Numbered from the stretch's first letter, positions 47,899 to 57,296 are shown. The stretch: 64,000 bases of DNA from Thermomonospora echinospora (GCF_900108175.1 NZ_FNVO01000020.1:1-64000); one strand, 5' to 3'. Notes: generated by a model not told the origin, from the sequence alone. Translations and numbers: made by a program.

Positions 47899-48844
47899 GG
47901 CGCTCCCGACCTCTCTCCGTCCGGATCTGGACGGGGGTTCGGGCAACAGCTGACGGCTCCGGTCTCGCAACACCTGTTCGCCTGTACGTTCGCCTGTACG
48001 AACGCGTCACCGGGCGGGCATCCGCTCTGACGGTTTCTTCTGGGCCAGCTCGGGGTGCCGGTGCAGGGATCGGCGATCGAAGTGTCTCCGAAGAGCCCGC
48101 TCCCGGACCGCGGGCGCTGAAGCCGCCGGTGAACACGATGCCCCAATGCCCACGGATGGCGTGCCCTCGCCGGGGCGGACAGACCATGCCGCCGACCTGC
48201 ACACGATCCGCGATGCGGACTGCGCTGCCGTTGTGCACCTCGGTCACGAGCTCGACGTGATCGACCCGGTCCGCCGTACCCGACCGACAGCGTGGACCTG
48301 CCGGCTTCGGTCGCTGCCATGGTCGGTCCGGGTGGTCCTCGTCGGTCCAGCACCGGCTCCGCAAGGCTCACAGTCCGGGAGAGTCCGAGAAACGGCGGGA
48401 CTCGTGTCGGCGCCGCTCACATAACGTCGATCCACCTACGCGACCGCATCAACCGGCGGGGCGCCTCAACGGAGGTCGGACCCCGCCCACAATCCAGGTC
48501 GGTGAGGAAACAAGACGGTCAGCAGTTTCTTGATCGGCGCACCAGGTGATGTTCGCGATCAAAAGTCTGGCCACCGGCCAGAGCCCCCGGACCGTGACCC
48601 GGTCGCCCATCAAGATCACGGAATCTGCACCAGAGCCTGAATGCTGCCCGGGTGGAACCCGCTCGCCGCCACAGGGCCGGTTTTCACGCGCCGCCGTCAC
48701 CACCGGGCCCAGGCCCGCCCGATGGCACGGGCCGGGGCATGCGAGACCGGCGGACCGCAATGAGACGCCGGTTGTCCACAGAACGAAGTTCGGCTGTCGG
48801 CGGGCGCCGGTGCACGGCACCGTCGGTGGTGGAGGTGATGCCCT
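47899..48844. other. degenerate intergenic zone with gene remnants
   Basis: No intact gene was found in this 946-bp zone. A minus-strand stretch at about 48110-48290 reads as protein-like sequence (DHVELVTEVHNGSAVRIADR, QVGGMVCPPRRG, GHWGIVFTGG) with strongly GC-biased third positions and no matching start or family. That suggests a gene remnant. A dispersed repeat copy lies at 48391-48492 and a DnaA-box-like TTGTCCACA at 48772-48780. In relatives this position holds xerC or whiG. Confidence 0.5.
48391..48492. repeat. dispersed 102-bp repeat, copy 2
   Basis: The partner of 37752-37853, in the same orientation and ~80% identical over its first two thirds. It lies in a short open frame (48292-48549) with no recognised family, in the degenerate zone upstream of yraN. 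Confidence 0.75.
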
Positions 48845-49219
48845 GTGGGATCGGGGAACAGGCAGGCCCTGGGCCGGCGCGGTGAGGAGACCGCAGCCCG
48901 CTATCTGTCCGACCGGCTCGGCTGGACGATCGTCGACCGCAACTGGCGCTGCCGCGAGGGCGAGTTGGACATCGTCGCCTATGACGGGAGCCGCCATGTG
49001 GTGTGCGAGGTCAAGACCCGCACCGGCACCGCGTTCGGCACTCCCGCCGAGGCGATCACACCGGCGAAGGCGGCCCGGTTAAGGCGGCTGGCGGGTCGCT
49101 GGGCGGCCCAGTACGGCGTGCCGGCGGCCACCGTCCGCATCGACGTGATCGGCTTGGTCGTCGCCGCCCGCGGCGAGCGCACCGGATTCGACCTGGAGCA
49201 TCTGCGGGGGGTGTGCTGA
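48845..49219 (+). CDS. yraN: YraN family (UPF0102) nuclease-fold protein
   Basis: 124 residues. The endonuclease-like core G-E-x-D-I-V...E-V-K is seen as REGELDIVAYD and VVCEVKTRTG, with QALGRRGEETAARYL at the start. The fold is that of archaeal Holliday-junction resolvases; the cellular role is unresolved. The start is GTG 48845, with GGAGGTGAT 7 nt upstream. It is one bp from comM, so they form an operon, as in most bacteria. Confidence 0.93.
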   Translation: MGSGNRQALGRRGEETAARYLSDRLGWTIVDRNWRCREGELDIVAYDGSRHVVCEVKTRTGTAFGTPAEAITPAKAARLRRLAGRWAAQYGVPAATVRIDVIGLVVAARGERTGFDLEHLRGVC

Positions 49220-49220
49220 C

Positions 49221-50780
49221 ATGGCTCTGGCCAAGACACGGTCGGTGGCGCTGGTCGGGGTGGACGGCTTCGTGGTCGACGTGGAGGCCGCCATCACCAG
49301 CGGGGTGCCGGGCCTGCACCTGGTGGGACTCCCGGACGCGGCGCTGAACGAGGCGCGCGACCGCGTCCGTGCGGCGATCTTCAATTCCGGCGAGCCATGG
49401 CCCGGGCGCCACGTGACGATCAGTCTCTTTCCCGCCAGCCTGCCGAAGAAGGGCTCTGGTTTCGATCTTTCCATCGCGATTTCGCTGCTGGCCGCCGCGG
49501 AGACGATCGAACCGGCCGCCTGCGCCGGGATGGTGATGATGGGTGAGCTGGGCCTGGACGGCCGGGTCCGGGCCGTTCCCGGGGTGCTTCCAGCGGTGCT
49601 CGCAGCGGCCAACGCCGGCTACCGCACGGTCGTCGTGCCGCGGGCCAACGCCGCGGAGGCGGAACTGGTGCCCGGCATCGAGGTGATCGCCGCGTCCTCC
49701 CTGCACGGGCTGCTGTGCCATCTGCGTGGGCAGGCGCCCCCGCCGGAGCCGGACGAGGCGGACCCTCCGCCGTTCACTCCCTGCCTCGACGGCCTGACCA
49801 CCCGTTCCCGGGATCTGCGCGGGGATCTGGACCTGGCGGACGTGCGCGGGCAGGCCGAGGCCCGGCGGGCCCTGGAGATCAGCGCGGCCGGTGGTCATCA
49901 TCTGTTCTTCTACGGGCCGCCCGGCTGCGGCAAGACCATGCTCGCCGAACGCCTGCCTACGCTGCTGCCACCGCTCGACCGGGAGGCGGCGCTGGAGGCC
50001 ACCGCCATCCATTCGGTGGCCGGGACCCTCCCGCCGGGGCAGCCGCTGATCACCCGGCCGCCCTTCTACGCGCCGCACCACACCGCCACCCGCGCGGCCA
50101 TGGTCGGCGGTGGGCAGGGACGGCTGCTCCAGCCGGGAGCCGCCTCCCTGGCCCACCAGGGGATCTTGTTCCTGGACGAGGCGCCGGAGTACAACGCCGG
50201 AGTTCTCGACGCCCTCCGCCAGCCTCTGGAGGAGGGGGAGGTCATGATCGCCCGTGCCGGGGCCAGCACCCGCTTTCCGGCGCGGTTCACCCTGGTGCTG
50301 GCCGCCAACCCGTGTCCGTGCGCGGCCGCCAAGTCGATCGACTGCACCTGCCCCCCGGCGGTGCGTCACAAGTACCTGGCACGCATCTCGGGTCCGCTCC
50401 TGGACCGCATCGATCTCAAGCTGGAGTTGCATCCGGCCACCCGGGCCGAGCTGCGCTACGACCTGGAGCTGGTCGAGCGCAGCGAGGTGGTGGCCGAACG
50501 CGTGCTGGGCGCCCGCGAACGAGCTGCCAAGCGCCTGGCCGGCACCCCGTGGCGGACCAACGCCGAGATCCCCGGTCCGCAGCTGCGGCGCCGGTTCCTG
50601 CCCTCACCGGAGGCCATGGCATCAGTGGACCGGGTGCTGCAGACCGGCGAGCTGAGCGCCCGGGGCCTCGACCGTGTTCTGCGCACCGCCTGGACGTGCG
50701 CGGACCTCGCCGGCCGGGACACGCCTTCCGCAGCCGACCTGGACAGCGCCTTCGCCCTCTGGACAGGAAGACGATCATGA
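49221..50780 (+). CDS. comM: YifB/ComM family Mg-chelatase-like AAA+ ATPase
   Basis: 519 residues. The N-terminal Lon-protease-like/ChlI fold (VDVEAAITSGVPGLHLVGLPD) is followed by an AAA+ domain with Walker A YGPPGCGKTM and Walker B ILFLDEAPEY, plus the Cys cluster NPCPCAAAKSIDCTC, and a C-terminal MCM-like lid. ComM is a DNA helicase promoting branch migration during transformation in Gram-negatives. It is widely linked to yraN and dprA, as here. Confidence 0.95.
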   Translation: MALAKTRSVALVGVDGFVVDVEAAITSGVPGLHLVGLPDAALNEARDRVRAAIFNSGEPWPGRHVTISLFPASLPKKGSGFDLSIAISLLAAAETIEPAACAGMVMMGELGLDGRVRAVPGVLPAVLAAANAGYRTVVVPRANAAEAELVPGIEVIAASSLHGLLCHLRGQAPPPEPDEADPPPFTPCLDGLTTRSRDLRGDLDLADVRGQAEARRALEISAAGGHHLFFYGPPGCGKTMLAERLPTLLPPLDREAALEATAIHSVAGTLPPGQPLITRPPFYAPHHTATRAAMVGGGQGRLLQPGAASLAHQGILFLDEAPEYNAGVLDALRQPLEEGEVMIARAGASTRFPARFTLVLAANPCPCAAAKSIDCTCPPAVRHKYLARISGPLLDRIDLKLELHPATRAELRYDLELVERSEVVAERVLGARERAAKRLAGTPWRTNAEIPGPQLRRRFLPSPEAMASVDRVLQTGELSARGLDRVLRTAWTCADLAGRDTPSAADLDSAFALWTGRRS

Positions 50781-51491
50781 CTGTTCTCCAGCCTCACCAA
50801 CGGCGCCGGCAGTCGTCCGCCCCTGGCAGGCGCACCGGGGACAGCGCAGCCGGGAACGCCTCCCCCGACATGCAGGCGGACAGCCCGCCGGCCCCCGACC
50901 CATCCGTTGCCGCGTCCCGCCGGTGTCCAGGCGCACGACCCATCAGGCCCATCGGACACCACACGCCGGGACACGGCACCTCACACGACATACAGACACA
51001 CGACCGCCGACGCCCAGCCATGCCACCGACACACCCCACCAACGCCTCAGTACACGCTGCGCCAAAGCCACCAGGTGCCGTGGGCGGGAAGTGCCACGCA
51101 CACGATGGAGTCGAGGCCGGACCCTGCCCTGCTGCACCGACTCGCCTGCGCGAACGCACCTCCCAGCAGGTCGTTCCCGCCCCGTTGCATACATTCGCGG
51201 GCCGCCGAGCGTTCCCGGTGGCCTCGGTCCCGCCGAGGCTGACCAGGGGCGGCAGGCAGCGGGTACTGCTCAAAAGGCCATCAGGCACCGTACGTGGGGA
51301 GCCTCGCGCAAACGACGAAACCAAGGCCGGCTCCACCTCACTGGTGCACGTGTGCGAACGCGCCCTCCGGCAGATCGTCCCATCCGCTCCACGCATGTGT
51401 GCGGGCGGTCAAGCCGTCTCTGGCGCTCGCCTGCCGGCAGGAACGGTGCCCTCGGTGCCTGGTCTGCCCGGGAGAGAGCAGGGGGTGGGTC
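50781..51491. other. non-coding zone with a duplicated ~205-bp segment upstream of dprA
   Basis: 711 bp with no credible gene. Open frames exist in all directions, but third positions are not GC-biased and no family is seen. Two diverged segments align head to tail: about 51108-51300 and 51312-51480. They share AAGGCCGG/GAGGCCGG, GCGAACGC, CAG(G/A)TCGT and GCGGGC(C/G)G blocks in the same order. AT content is higher than in neighbouring genes. Confidence 0.5.
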
Positions 51492-52655
51492 GTGACGGCT
51501 TCTGACGAGGAGAGGTTCGCCCGGGCCGCGCTGTGCGCCGTTGCCGAGCCGGGTGAGGCGTTGCTGGGGCGGCTCATCGCCCGGGTGGGCCCCTGTGGCG
51601 CGCTGGCCGTCGTGCGGGGTGAGGAGCCGCCGCCGGACGGAGTGGTGATCGGCGACGGCGGGCACCGCCGGCTGACGGCCTGGCGGGCCCGGCTGCGGGC
51701 CGCCGACACCGATGCCGACCTGGCCGTCTGTGAGCGGCTCGGCGGTCGGATCGTCTGTCCGGGCGATCCGGAGTGGCCGGTGACCCTGGACGATCTCGGC
51801 GATCGACGGCCTTACGCGCTGTGGCTGCGCGGACCCGCCGACCTGCGTTATGCCTGCCTGCGTTCGGTCGCGATCGTGGGCGCCCGCGCCGCGTCCCCGT
51901 ACGGGCTGCGGATCGCCGCCGAACTGGGCGCCGAGTTGGCCGACGCCGGCTGGAGCGTGGTCAGCGGCGGCGCCCTGGGCATCGACGCGGCGGCCCACCG
52001 CGGGGCGCTGGCCGCGGACGGGCAGACGGTCGCGGTGTTCGCCAACGGCGTCGACCGGTTCTACCCGCCCCGCAACGAGGCGTTGTTCGTCGAGATGCTG
52101 CACCAGGGCCTGCTGGTCAGCGAGTCACCACCGGGCACGGATCCCAGCCGCCCCCGGTTCCTGGTGCGCAACCGGGTCATCGCCGCCCTGACGAAGGGCA
52201 CCGTCGTGGTGGAGGCCGCCGTTCGCAGCGGAGCACTGAACACCGCCGCCCACGCCCGCGACCTGGGACGCGTCCTGATGGCGGTGCCAGGCCCAGTCGG
52301 CTCCAGAAGCTCGGCCGGGTGCCACAGGCTGCTGCGTGAGGTCCCGCCGGCCCGCTGCGTGACCGCGGTCGCCGAGATCCTTGAGGAGGTGGGCCGGATC
52401 GGTACCGACCTCGCCCCGGTGCCCCGAGGGCCGGTGCTGCCCAGGGACATGCTCGACCCCGTCACCAGGGCAGTGCTGGAGGCGCTGCCGGCACGAGGCG
52501 CGGCGGGGCCCGCCCAGATCGCGGTGAAGGCAGGAGTCGATCTCACCACCGCGAGCGGCCGGCTCGGCCAACTGTCCGCGGCCGGATTCATCGAACGCAC
52601 CACCGGCGGCTGGCGCCTGCGCCGCCGGCCCGCACAACCCGACCCCACCCCATGA
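51492..52655 (+). CDS. dprA: DNA-processing protein DprA/Smf
   Basis: 387 residues. DprA binds single-stranded DNA and loads RecA onto incoming DNA. The Rossmann-like core shows SVAIVGARAASPYG, WSVVSGGALGIDAAAHRGAL, VFANGVDRFYPPRN and RFLVRNRVIAALT, and a C-terminal winged-helix-like domain spans about 320-380. The start GTG 51492 gives the usual N terminus; the frame upstream is non-coding. It is separated from comM by a 711-bp degenerate zone, although these genes usually abut. Confidence 0.93.
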   Translation: MTASDEERFARAALCAVAEPGEALLGRLIARVGPCGALAVVRGEEPPPDGVVIGDGGHRRLTAWRARLRAADTDADLAVCERLGGRIVCPGDPEWPVTLDDLGDRRPYALWLRGPADLRYACLRSVAIVGARAASPYGLRIAAELGAELADAGWSVVSGGALGIDAAAHRGALAADGQTVAVFANGVDRFYPPRNEALFVEMLHQGLLVSESPPGTDPSRPRFLVRNRVIAALTKGTVVVEAAVRSGALNTAAHARDLGRVLMAVPGPVGSRSSAGCHRLLREVPPARCVTAVAEILEEVGRIGTDLAPVPRGPVLPRDMLDPVTRAVLEALPARGAAGPAQIAVKAGVDLTTASGRLGQLSAAGFIERTTGGWRLRRRPAQPDPTP

Positions 52656-52874
52656 AGGCCCGAGCCCCCACCAAGCCCCGCACCACCGCGCGACAGAGAA
52701 CGACCAAAAGCCGGCGAATAGGGACGGTCACCGGCCGAAACGGCCTGCCCGGCCAACCGGCGCCCGGCTCAGCCGGTGGCTCCGGCCGCAGACCCGATCG
52801 CACACCTCAATGGGGGTTCGACATGGCGACCAGGTGTACGGCCGGGTGTGCCGGGGTGAGGAGGTGAGGTGGGG

Positions 52875-53189
52875 TCAGCCGTTGGAGGGGGGCTCCAGGT
52901 CGCTCTTGGCGAGTTCCTCGACGTTGACGTCCTTGAAGGTGACGACGCGGACGTTCTTCACGAAGCGTGCGGGACGGTACATGTCCCAGACCCAGGCGTC
53001 CTGCATGGTGACCTCGAAGAAGATCTCGCCGTTCTCGGCGCTGCGGACCTGGAGGTCGACCGAGTTGGTCAGGTAGAACCTGCGCTCGGTCTCGACCACG
53101 TAGCTGAAGAGCCCGACGACGTCGCGGTACTCGCGATAGAGCTGGAGCTCCATCTCGGTCTCGTACTTCTCGAGATCCTCCGCACTCAC
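52875..53189 (-). CDS. DUF2469 family protein
   Basis: 104 residues, the small acidic actinobacterial protein always found beside rnhB (Rv2901c type). It begins MSAEDLEKYETEMELQLYRE and contains EMELQLYREYRDVVGLFSYV and YLTNSVDLQV. Function unknown. The start is GTG 53189, overlapping the rnhB stop (GTGA), so the two are coupled. Confidence 0.93.
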   Translation of the reverse strand: MSAEDLEKYETEMELQLYREYRDVVGLFSYVVETERRFYLTNSVDLQVRSAENGEIFFEVTMQDAWVWDMYRPARFVKNVRVVTFKDVNVEELAKSDLEPPSNG

Positions 53190-53887
53190 GCTCGTGCTCC
53201 CTCCCCCGCCAGGTCGAACGCGCCGGCCTCGGCTCCATTGTCCCGCAGGCGCGCCACGTTCACGAACGACAGGCGATGCTCCGGGCAGGGACCGTAGACG
53301 CCGAGCGCCGCCGTGTGCTCACGGGTGATGTACCCCTTGTGCTCGGCGAAACCGTACTCGGGGTAGCGCTCGTGGAGTTCGGTCATCAACCTGTCCCGGG
53401 TCACCTTGGCGATCACCGAGGCGGCCGCCACACAGGCGGCGACGCGGTCGCCCTTGGGCACGGCCAGCCCCGGTACGTCCAGCCCGGGAACCCGGAAACC
53501 GTCGCTGAGCACGTAGGCGGGTCTGGTCTCCAGCTTCGCCAGCGCCCGGCGCATCCCGGTGATGTTGCACCGGTGCAGGCCGATGCGGTCGATGTCGTGC
53601 CGGGGAATGATCACCGCGGTCCAGGCGGCGGCGCGGTCGACGATCTCGGCGTAGATCTCCTCCCGGCGGCGCGGGGTCAGGAGCTTGGAGTCGGTCAGCC
53701 CGTCGATCACACCACGCCGCCCGGAGGGCAGGACCGCCGCGCCTATCACCAGGGGCCCCGCGCACGCGCCGCGACCAGCCTCGTCCACACCTGCCACGGG
53801 ACGGAACCCGGCGTGCTCCAGGGCTCGCTCAAGCCCGTACAGCCCCGCGTCGCGGCGGGGCGTGAACCTGGGCGGACGCCTCATCAT
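53186..53887 (-). CDS. rnhB: ribonuclease HII
   Basis: 233 residues. RNase HII removes ribonucleotides from DNA. The active-site start GVDEAGRG (D35, E36) and the later acidic residues in DSKLL and VTRDRLM are present. ATG 53887 or the adjacent ATG 53884 begins it; GAGG lies directly upstream. It is cotranscribed with DUF2469 and lies downstream of lepB, the standard actinobacterial order. Confidence 0.95.
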   Translation of the reverse strand: MMRRPPRFTPRRDAGLYGLERALEHAGFRPVAGVDEAGRGACAGPLVIGAAVLPSGRRGVIDGLTDSKLLTPRRREEIYAEIVDRAAAWTAVIIPRHDIDRIGLHRCNITGMRRALAKLETRPAYVLSDGFRVPGLDVPGLAVPKGDRVAACVAAASVIAKVTRDRLMTELHERYPEYGFAEHKGYITREHTAALGVYGPCPEHRLSFVNVARLRDNGAEAGAFDLAGEGARA

Positions 53888-54104
53888 GCCTCGAAGCGTA
53901 CGTTCTGCCGGACGCTCCCGCAGCGCGGATCCAGGCCCCCGCACGAGGGACTCCCGGCAAGGTGCGCGATGCCGATACCCGGCAAGGCCAGGCGGAGTTC
54001 CGAGGATCATCCGGTGGGAGAGCCGTGAACGGGCGATTCCGGCACCTCAACGATTCCGGCGCCTCGGCGATCCCGGTGCCCTGGCGATCCCGGTGCCCTG
54101 GTGG

Positions 54105-55118
54105 TCAGGGAGTGAGGCGGCGGCGGGTTCGGCGGAGGCGGAGGCGGAGGCGGCGGTTGAGCAGGGTGATGGGGATGGCGCCGGCCAGGCCCAGGGCGAA
54201 CGGGGTGGCGGGTAGGAGGGCGCCGGCGGCGTTCAGCGCGGGCTGTTCGAAGGTCTTGGGGATCGGCAGCGTGCCGATGCGGTTGACCGGCCACACGATG
54301 ACGAAGGCACGGCCGATCACCCGGTTCTCGGGGATGGCGCCGCCGCCGGGGTCGCCGCGGTGCTGGCGCGAGTCGTAGGAGACCTCGCGGTGGTCGCCCA
54401 TCACCCACAGGTTGCCCGGCTGGACGGTGACGTCGAATGGCTCGTTGGACGGCTTGTTGCGCTCGCCGGTCACCGGGTCGGTGAACAGGTAGGAGCGCTC
54501 GTCGAGTGGCGCCCCGTTGACGGTCATCCGGCCCTGGGAGTCGCAGCACTTGACGTGGTCGCCCGGCGTGCCGATGACCCGCTTGATGTAGTCCTTCTCG
54601 CCGGGGACCACGCCGAAGGCGCCGCCGATCCAGTGGAAGGCCTTGGAGATCGGGTTGGTGGGCTCGGCGACCTGGACCTCGGGGTCCCAGGAGTCCAGGC
54701 CGTTGAAGACCACGATGTCGCCGCGTCGGACGTCCCGGGTGTGGTAGACGATCTTGTTGACCAGGACCCGGTCGCCGATCTGCAGGGTGTTCTCCATCGA
54801 CGCCGACGGGATGTAGAAGGCCTGGACGGCGAACGCCTTGATGACCAGGGCCAGCACCAGCGCCACGCCGATGAGGATGGGCAGCTCCTTCCAGAAGGAG
54901 CCCTGCTTGCCGTCCTTGCCGCTCTCCTCGGCGGGCGCGTCGGACCCGTCCTCGTCCCGGGAGGCGCCCATATCGCCGGCGGCGCCGCCCGCGCCGGGCG
55001 CGGAGCCGTTCGCGCGATCTTCGGCGGCGTCCTCGCCCGGGGTCACGGCCTGCTTCTCGTTGGGCACCGCGCCCTCGGCTTCGGAACGCACGTCTCTCCG
55101 ATCGTCCTCGTCAGTCAT
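54105..55118 (-). CDS. lepB: signal peptidase I
   Basis: 337 residues. LepB cleaves signal peptides of exported proteins. An acidic, disordered cytosolic N terminus (1-~72) precedes the membrane anchor (about 79-98). The catalytic Ser107 lies in PSASM and the Lys179 base in YIKRVIGTPGD; GDNR-like GDHREVSYDSR follows. A second C-terminal hydrophobic segment (about 302-322) ends in an Arg-rich tail. It lies in the rplS-lepB-rnhB series. Confidence 0.96.
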   Translation of the reverse strand: MTDEDDRRDVRSEAEGAVPNEKQAVTPGEDAAEDRANGSAPGAGGAAGDMGASRDEDGSDAPAEESGKDGKQGSFWKELPILIGVALVLALVIKAFAVQAFYIPSASMENTLQIGDRVLVNKIVYHTRDVRRGDIVVFNGLDSWDPEVQVAEPTNPISKAFHWIGGAFGVVPGEKDYIKRVIGTPGDHVKCCDSQGRMTVNGAPLDERSYLFTDPVTGERNKPSNEPFDVTVQPGNLWVMGDHREVSYDSRQHRGDPGGGAIPENRVIGRAFVIVWPVNRIGTLPIPKTFEQPALNAAGALLPATPFALGLAGAIPITLLNRRLRLRLRRTRRRLTP

Positions 55119-55283
55119 CAGGGCGAGCCTATAGCGGGTCGGTCCTGGCGGCTCCGTTCGCCGCCGTGTCGTCCACCATGAGCAGGCAATCGATTCACAC
55201 TGATCGGAAACTGAACGCCCCGGTCACCGCAAAGGGTTCCCGGGGCGCTGCGGCGGTCACGGCACCGAAACGGGCCGGCGGCC

Positions 55284-55634
55284 TCAGAAGTCGCGCTTCT
55301 CCTTGATGCGGGCGGCCTTGCCCCGCAGGTTGCGCAGGTAGTAGAGCTTGGCGCGGCGGACGTCACCGCGGGTGACGACCTCGATCTTCTCGATCGAGGG
55401 GCTGTTGAGCGGGAAGGTCCGCTCCACGCCGACGCCGTAGCTGATCTTGCGGACCGTGAAGGTCTCCCGAGCGCCGCCGCCCTGCCGCCGGATCGCCACG
55501 CCCTGGAAGACCTGGATCCGGCTCCGGTTGCCCTCGGTGACGCGGACGTGCACCTTCAGCGTGTCGCCCGGACGGAAGTCCGGGACGTCGGCACGCAGCG
55601 CGGCCTTCTCGATCTCCTGGATCAGGGTGTGCAT
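55284..55634 (-). CDS. rplS: 50S ribosomal protein L19
   Basis: 116 residues, full length. It begins [20 protein letters not shown] and contains [37 protein letters not shown] and [20 protein letters not shown]. It lies at the 30S-50S interface. It follows trmD by 128 bp. Confidence 0.98.
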   Translation of the reverse strand: MHTLIQEIEKAALRADVPDFRPGDTLKVHVRVTEGNRSRIQVFQGVAIRRQGGGARETFTVRKISYGVGVERTFPLNSPSIEKIEVVTRGDVRRAKLYYLRNLRGKAARIKEKRDF

Positions 55635-55762
55635 GACAGCGGTTCCTCATGGTCGGCAGCGGACATCGAGAGGCCCCTGATGAGGGTCGGGGCGTCGCGC
55701 CGCGCAAGTGGATCGTGCTTCGTGGAAGTCGTGAGGCAGCCCGGACACGGGGCGCCGACGCT

Positions 55763-56728
55763 CTAGTCTGCCACAGCTTTGCCACCGGGCGGCAATCCGG
55801 CTCCGGCGACGGCCTCGCCGCCGGGCGGCAGTCCGGCCTCGGCGAGCACCTGCCGGTCGCGTTCGTCCAGGTCCGCCGGGTCCAGCTCGGCCGCCAGCTC
55901 AGGGCGGTTGGCGACGGTACGGCGCAGCGCCTGGTCCCGGCGCCAGCGAGCGATCGCGCCGTGGTGGCCCGACAGCAGGACGTCGGGAACGGCCCGGCCC
56001 CGCCAGACCGGGGGCTTGGTGTAGACGGGCCCTTCCAGCAGAGTCTGCATGCGACCCGGGGCGAAGGAGTCGTCGGCGACCGATTCGGCGTTGCCCAGCA
56101 CGCCGGGCACCAGCCGGCCGACCGCCTCGACGATGACCAGCACGGCGGCCTCGCCGCCGGCCAGCACGTAGTCGCCGATGCTCACCTCGTCGACCCGCAT
56201 CCGGGTCCGGGCCTCCTCGACGACCCGCGAGTCGATGCCCTCGTACCGTCCGCAGGCGAAGACCAGCCACGGCTCCGCGGCCAGTTCCACCGCCATCGCC
56301 TGGGTGAACGGCCGCCCGCTCGGCGTCGGCACGATCAGCCGCGGCACCGGCGGCCGCCGTCCCTCCGTTGCGCCGTGCTCCGCACCGGCGGCCTGCTCAT
56401 GCGCAATGGCCTGCACGTCAACTGTCTGCACGTCAACTGTCTGCGCATCAGTGGCCTGCCCGGCCGGGATGGATCGCGCGCCGGTGGCCGGTACGGACGG
56501 GGGCGGGGCGATGGTGTCGAGGGCCTCGCCCCAGGGGTCGGGCTTCATGACCATGCCCGGGCCGCCGCCGTACGGGGTGTCGTCGACGGTGCGGTGCCGG
56601 TCGTGCGTCCACTGGCGCAGGTCGTGGACGTGCACGTCGAGGAGGCCGCGGAGCCGGGCCTTGCCCAGCAGGGAGACCTGCAGCGGGGCGAAGTACTCCG
56701 GGAAGATCGAGATGATGTCGAGCCGCAT
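55763..56728 (-). CDS. trmD: tRNA (guanine37-N1)-methyltransferase with an internal insertion
   Basis: 321 residues. TrmD methylates G37 of tRNAs reading CNN codons. The SPOUT knot region ([24 protein letters not shown]) and the C-terminal domain (RPELA, WRRDQAL) are intact. Between [15 protein letters not shown] and [14 protein letters not shown] lies an insertion of roughly 40 residues absent from typical TrmD. It includes a tandem [11 protein letters not shown] run. The C terminus also repeats LPPGGxAVA twice. Both additions keep the frame, so the enzyme is probably active. It starts 4 bp after rimM. Confidence 0.94.
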   Translation of the reverse strand: MRLDIISIFPEYFAPLQVSLLGKARLRGLLDVHVHDLRQWTHDRHRTVDDTPYGGGPGMVMKPDPWGEALDTIAPPPSVPATGARSIPAGQATDAQTVDVQTVDVQAIAHEQAAGAEHGATEGRRPPVPRLIVPTPSGRPFTQAMAVELAAEPWLVFACGRYEGIDSRVVEEARTRMRVDEVSIGDYVLAGGEAAVLVIVEAVGRLVPGVLGNAESVADDSFAPGRMQTLLEGPVYTKPPVWRGRAVPDVLLSGHHGAIARWRRDQALRRTVANRPELAAELDPADLDERDRQVLAEAGLPPGGEAVAGAGLPPGGKAVAD

Positions 56729-56731
56729 GGT

Positions 56732-57247
56732 TCAGGACTCGTCCAGCAGGCCGGGAGGCGGGTCGATGACCAGGCGGCCGCCGGCGACGTCCACCTCGGG
56801 GACGAGGGCGGCGACGAAGGGGACGAGGGCCTCACCGCCGGTGTCGCGCCGGATGACCAGCAGGTCCTGGCCGAAGTGGCGGACCTCGGTAACGGTGCCG
56901 ACGGTGCCGCCGCCGGTGGTCACCGCCGTCAGCCCGATCAGTTCCTGGTCGTGGAACTCGTCGGGGTCACTCAGAGGAACCAGGTCCCCGGCGTCGACGA
57001 CCAGCCAGGTGCCGCGCAGATCCTCCGCGGCGGTGCGGTCGTCGACGCCGGCGAAGCGCAGGAGCAGACGTCCCGAATGCCAGCGGGCCTGCTCGACCGT
57101 CAGCGGGCCGGCCTGCCCGGGATCGGTGGCGAGCACGGTGCCCGGGGCGAACCGGACATCGGGATCGTCGGTCCGGACGTCCACCGTGACCTCGCCTCGG
57201 ATGCCGTGCGGGCGGCCGATCCGGCCGACTACCACCTGATCGTCCAT
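56732..57247 (-). CDS. rimM: ribosome maturation factor RimM
   Basis: 171 residues. RimM helps assemble the 30S head with S19. The N-terminal domain begins VVVGRIGRPHGIRGEVTV and the C-terminal PRC-barrel holds DEFHDQELIGL, GTVTEVRHFGQDLLVI and LVPFVAALVPEVD. It lies between khpA and trmD on the same strand. Confidence 0.96.
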   Translation of the reverse strand: MDDQVVVGRIGRPHGIRGEVTVDVRTDDPDVRFAPGTVLATDPGQAGPLTVEQARWHSGRLLLRFAGVDDRTAAEDLRGTWLVVDAGDLVPLSDPDEFHDQELIGLTAVTTGGGTVGTVTEVRHFGQDLLVIRRDTGGEALVPFVAALVPEVDVAGGRLVIDPPPGLLDES

Positions 57248-57296
57248 CGTCGGTCAGGCGTTCCGGGCGGCGCCGGGGCGGGTCACGGCGGTCATG

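Noticed and set aside
47298-48780. Replication origin suggested by DnaA boxes
   Set aside because: Only two boxes, no AT-rich unwinding region, and no dnaA, dnaN or gyr genes. Kept only as a minor finding.
50777-51505. A 242-residue plus-strand frame between comM and dprA
   Set aside because: Third positions are not GC-biased, the composition is His/Pro/Arg-rich and it reads through diverged DNA repeats. Treated as non-coding.
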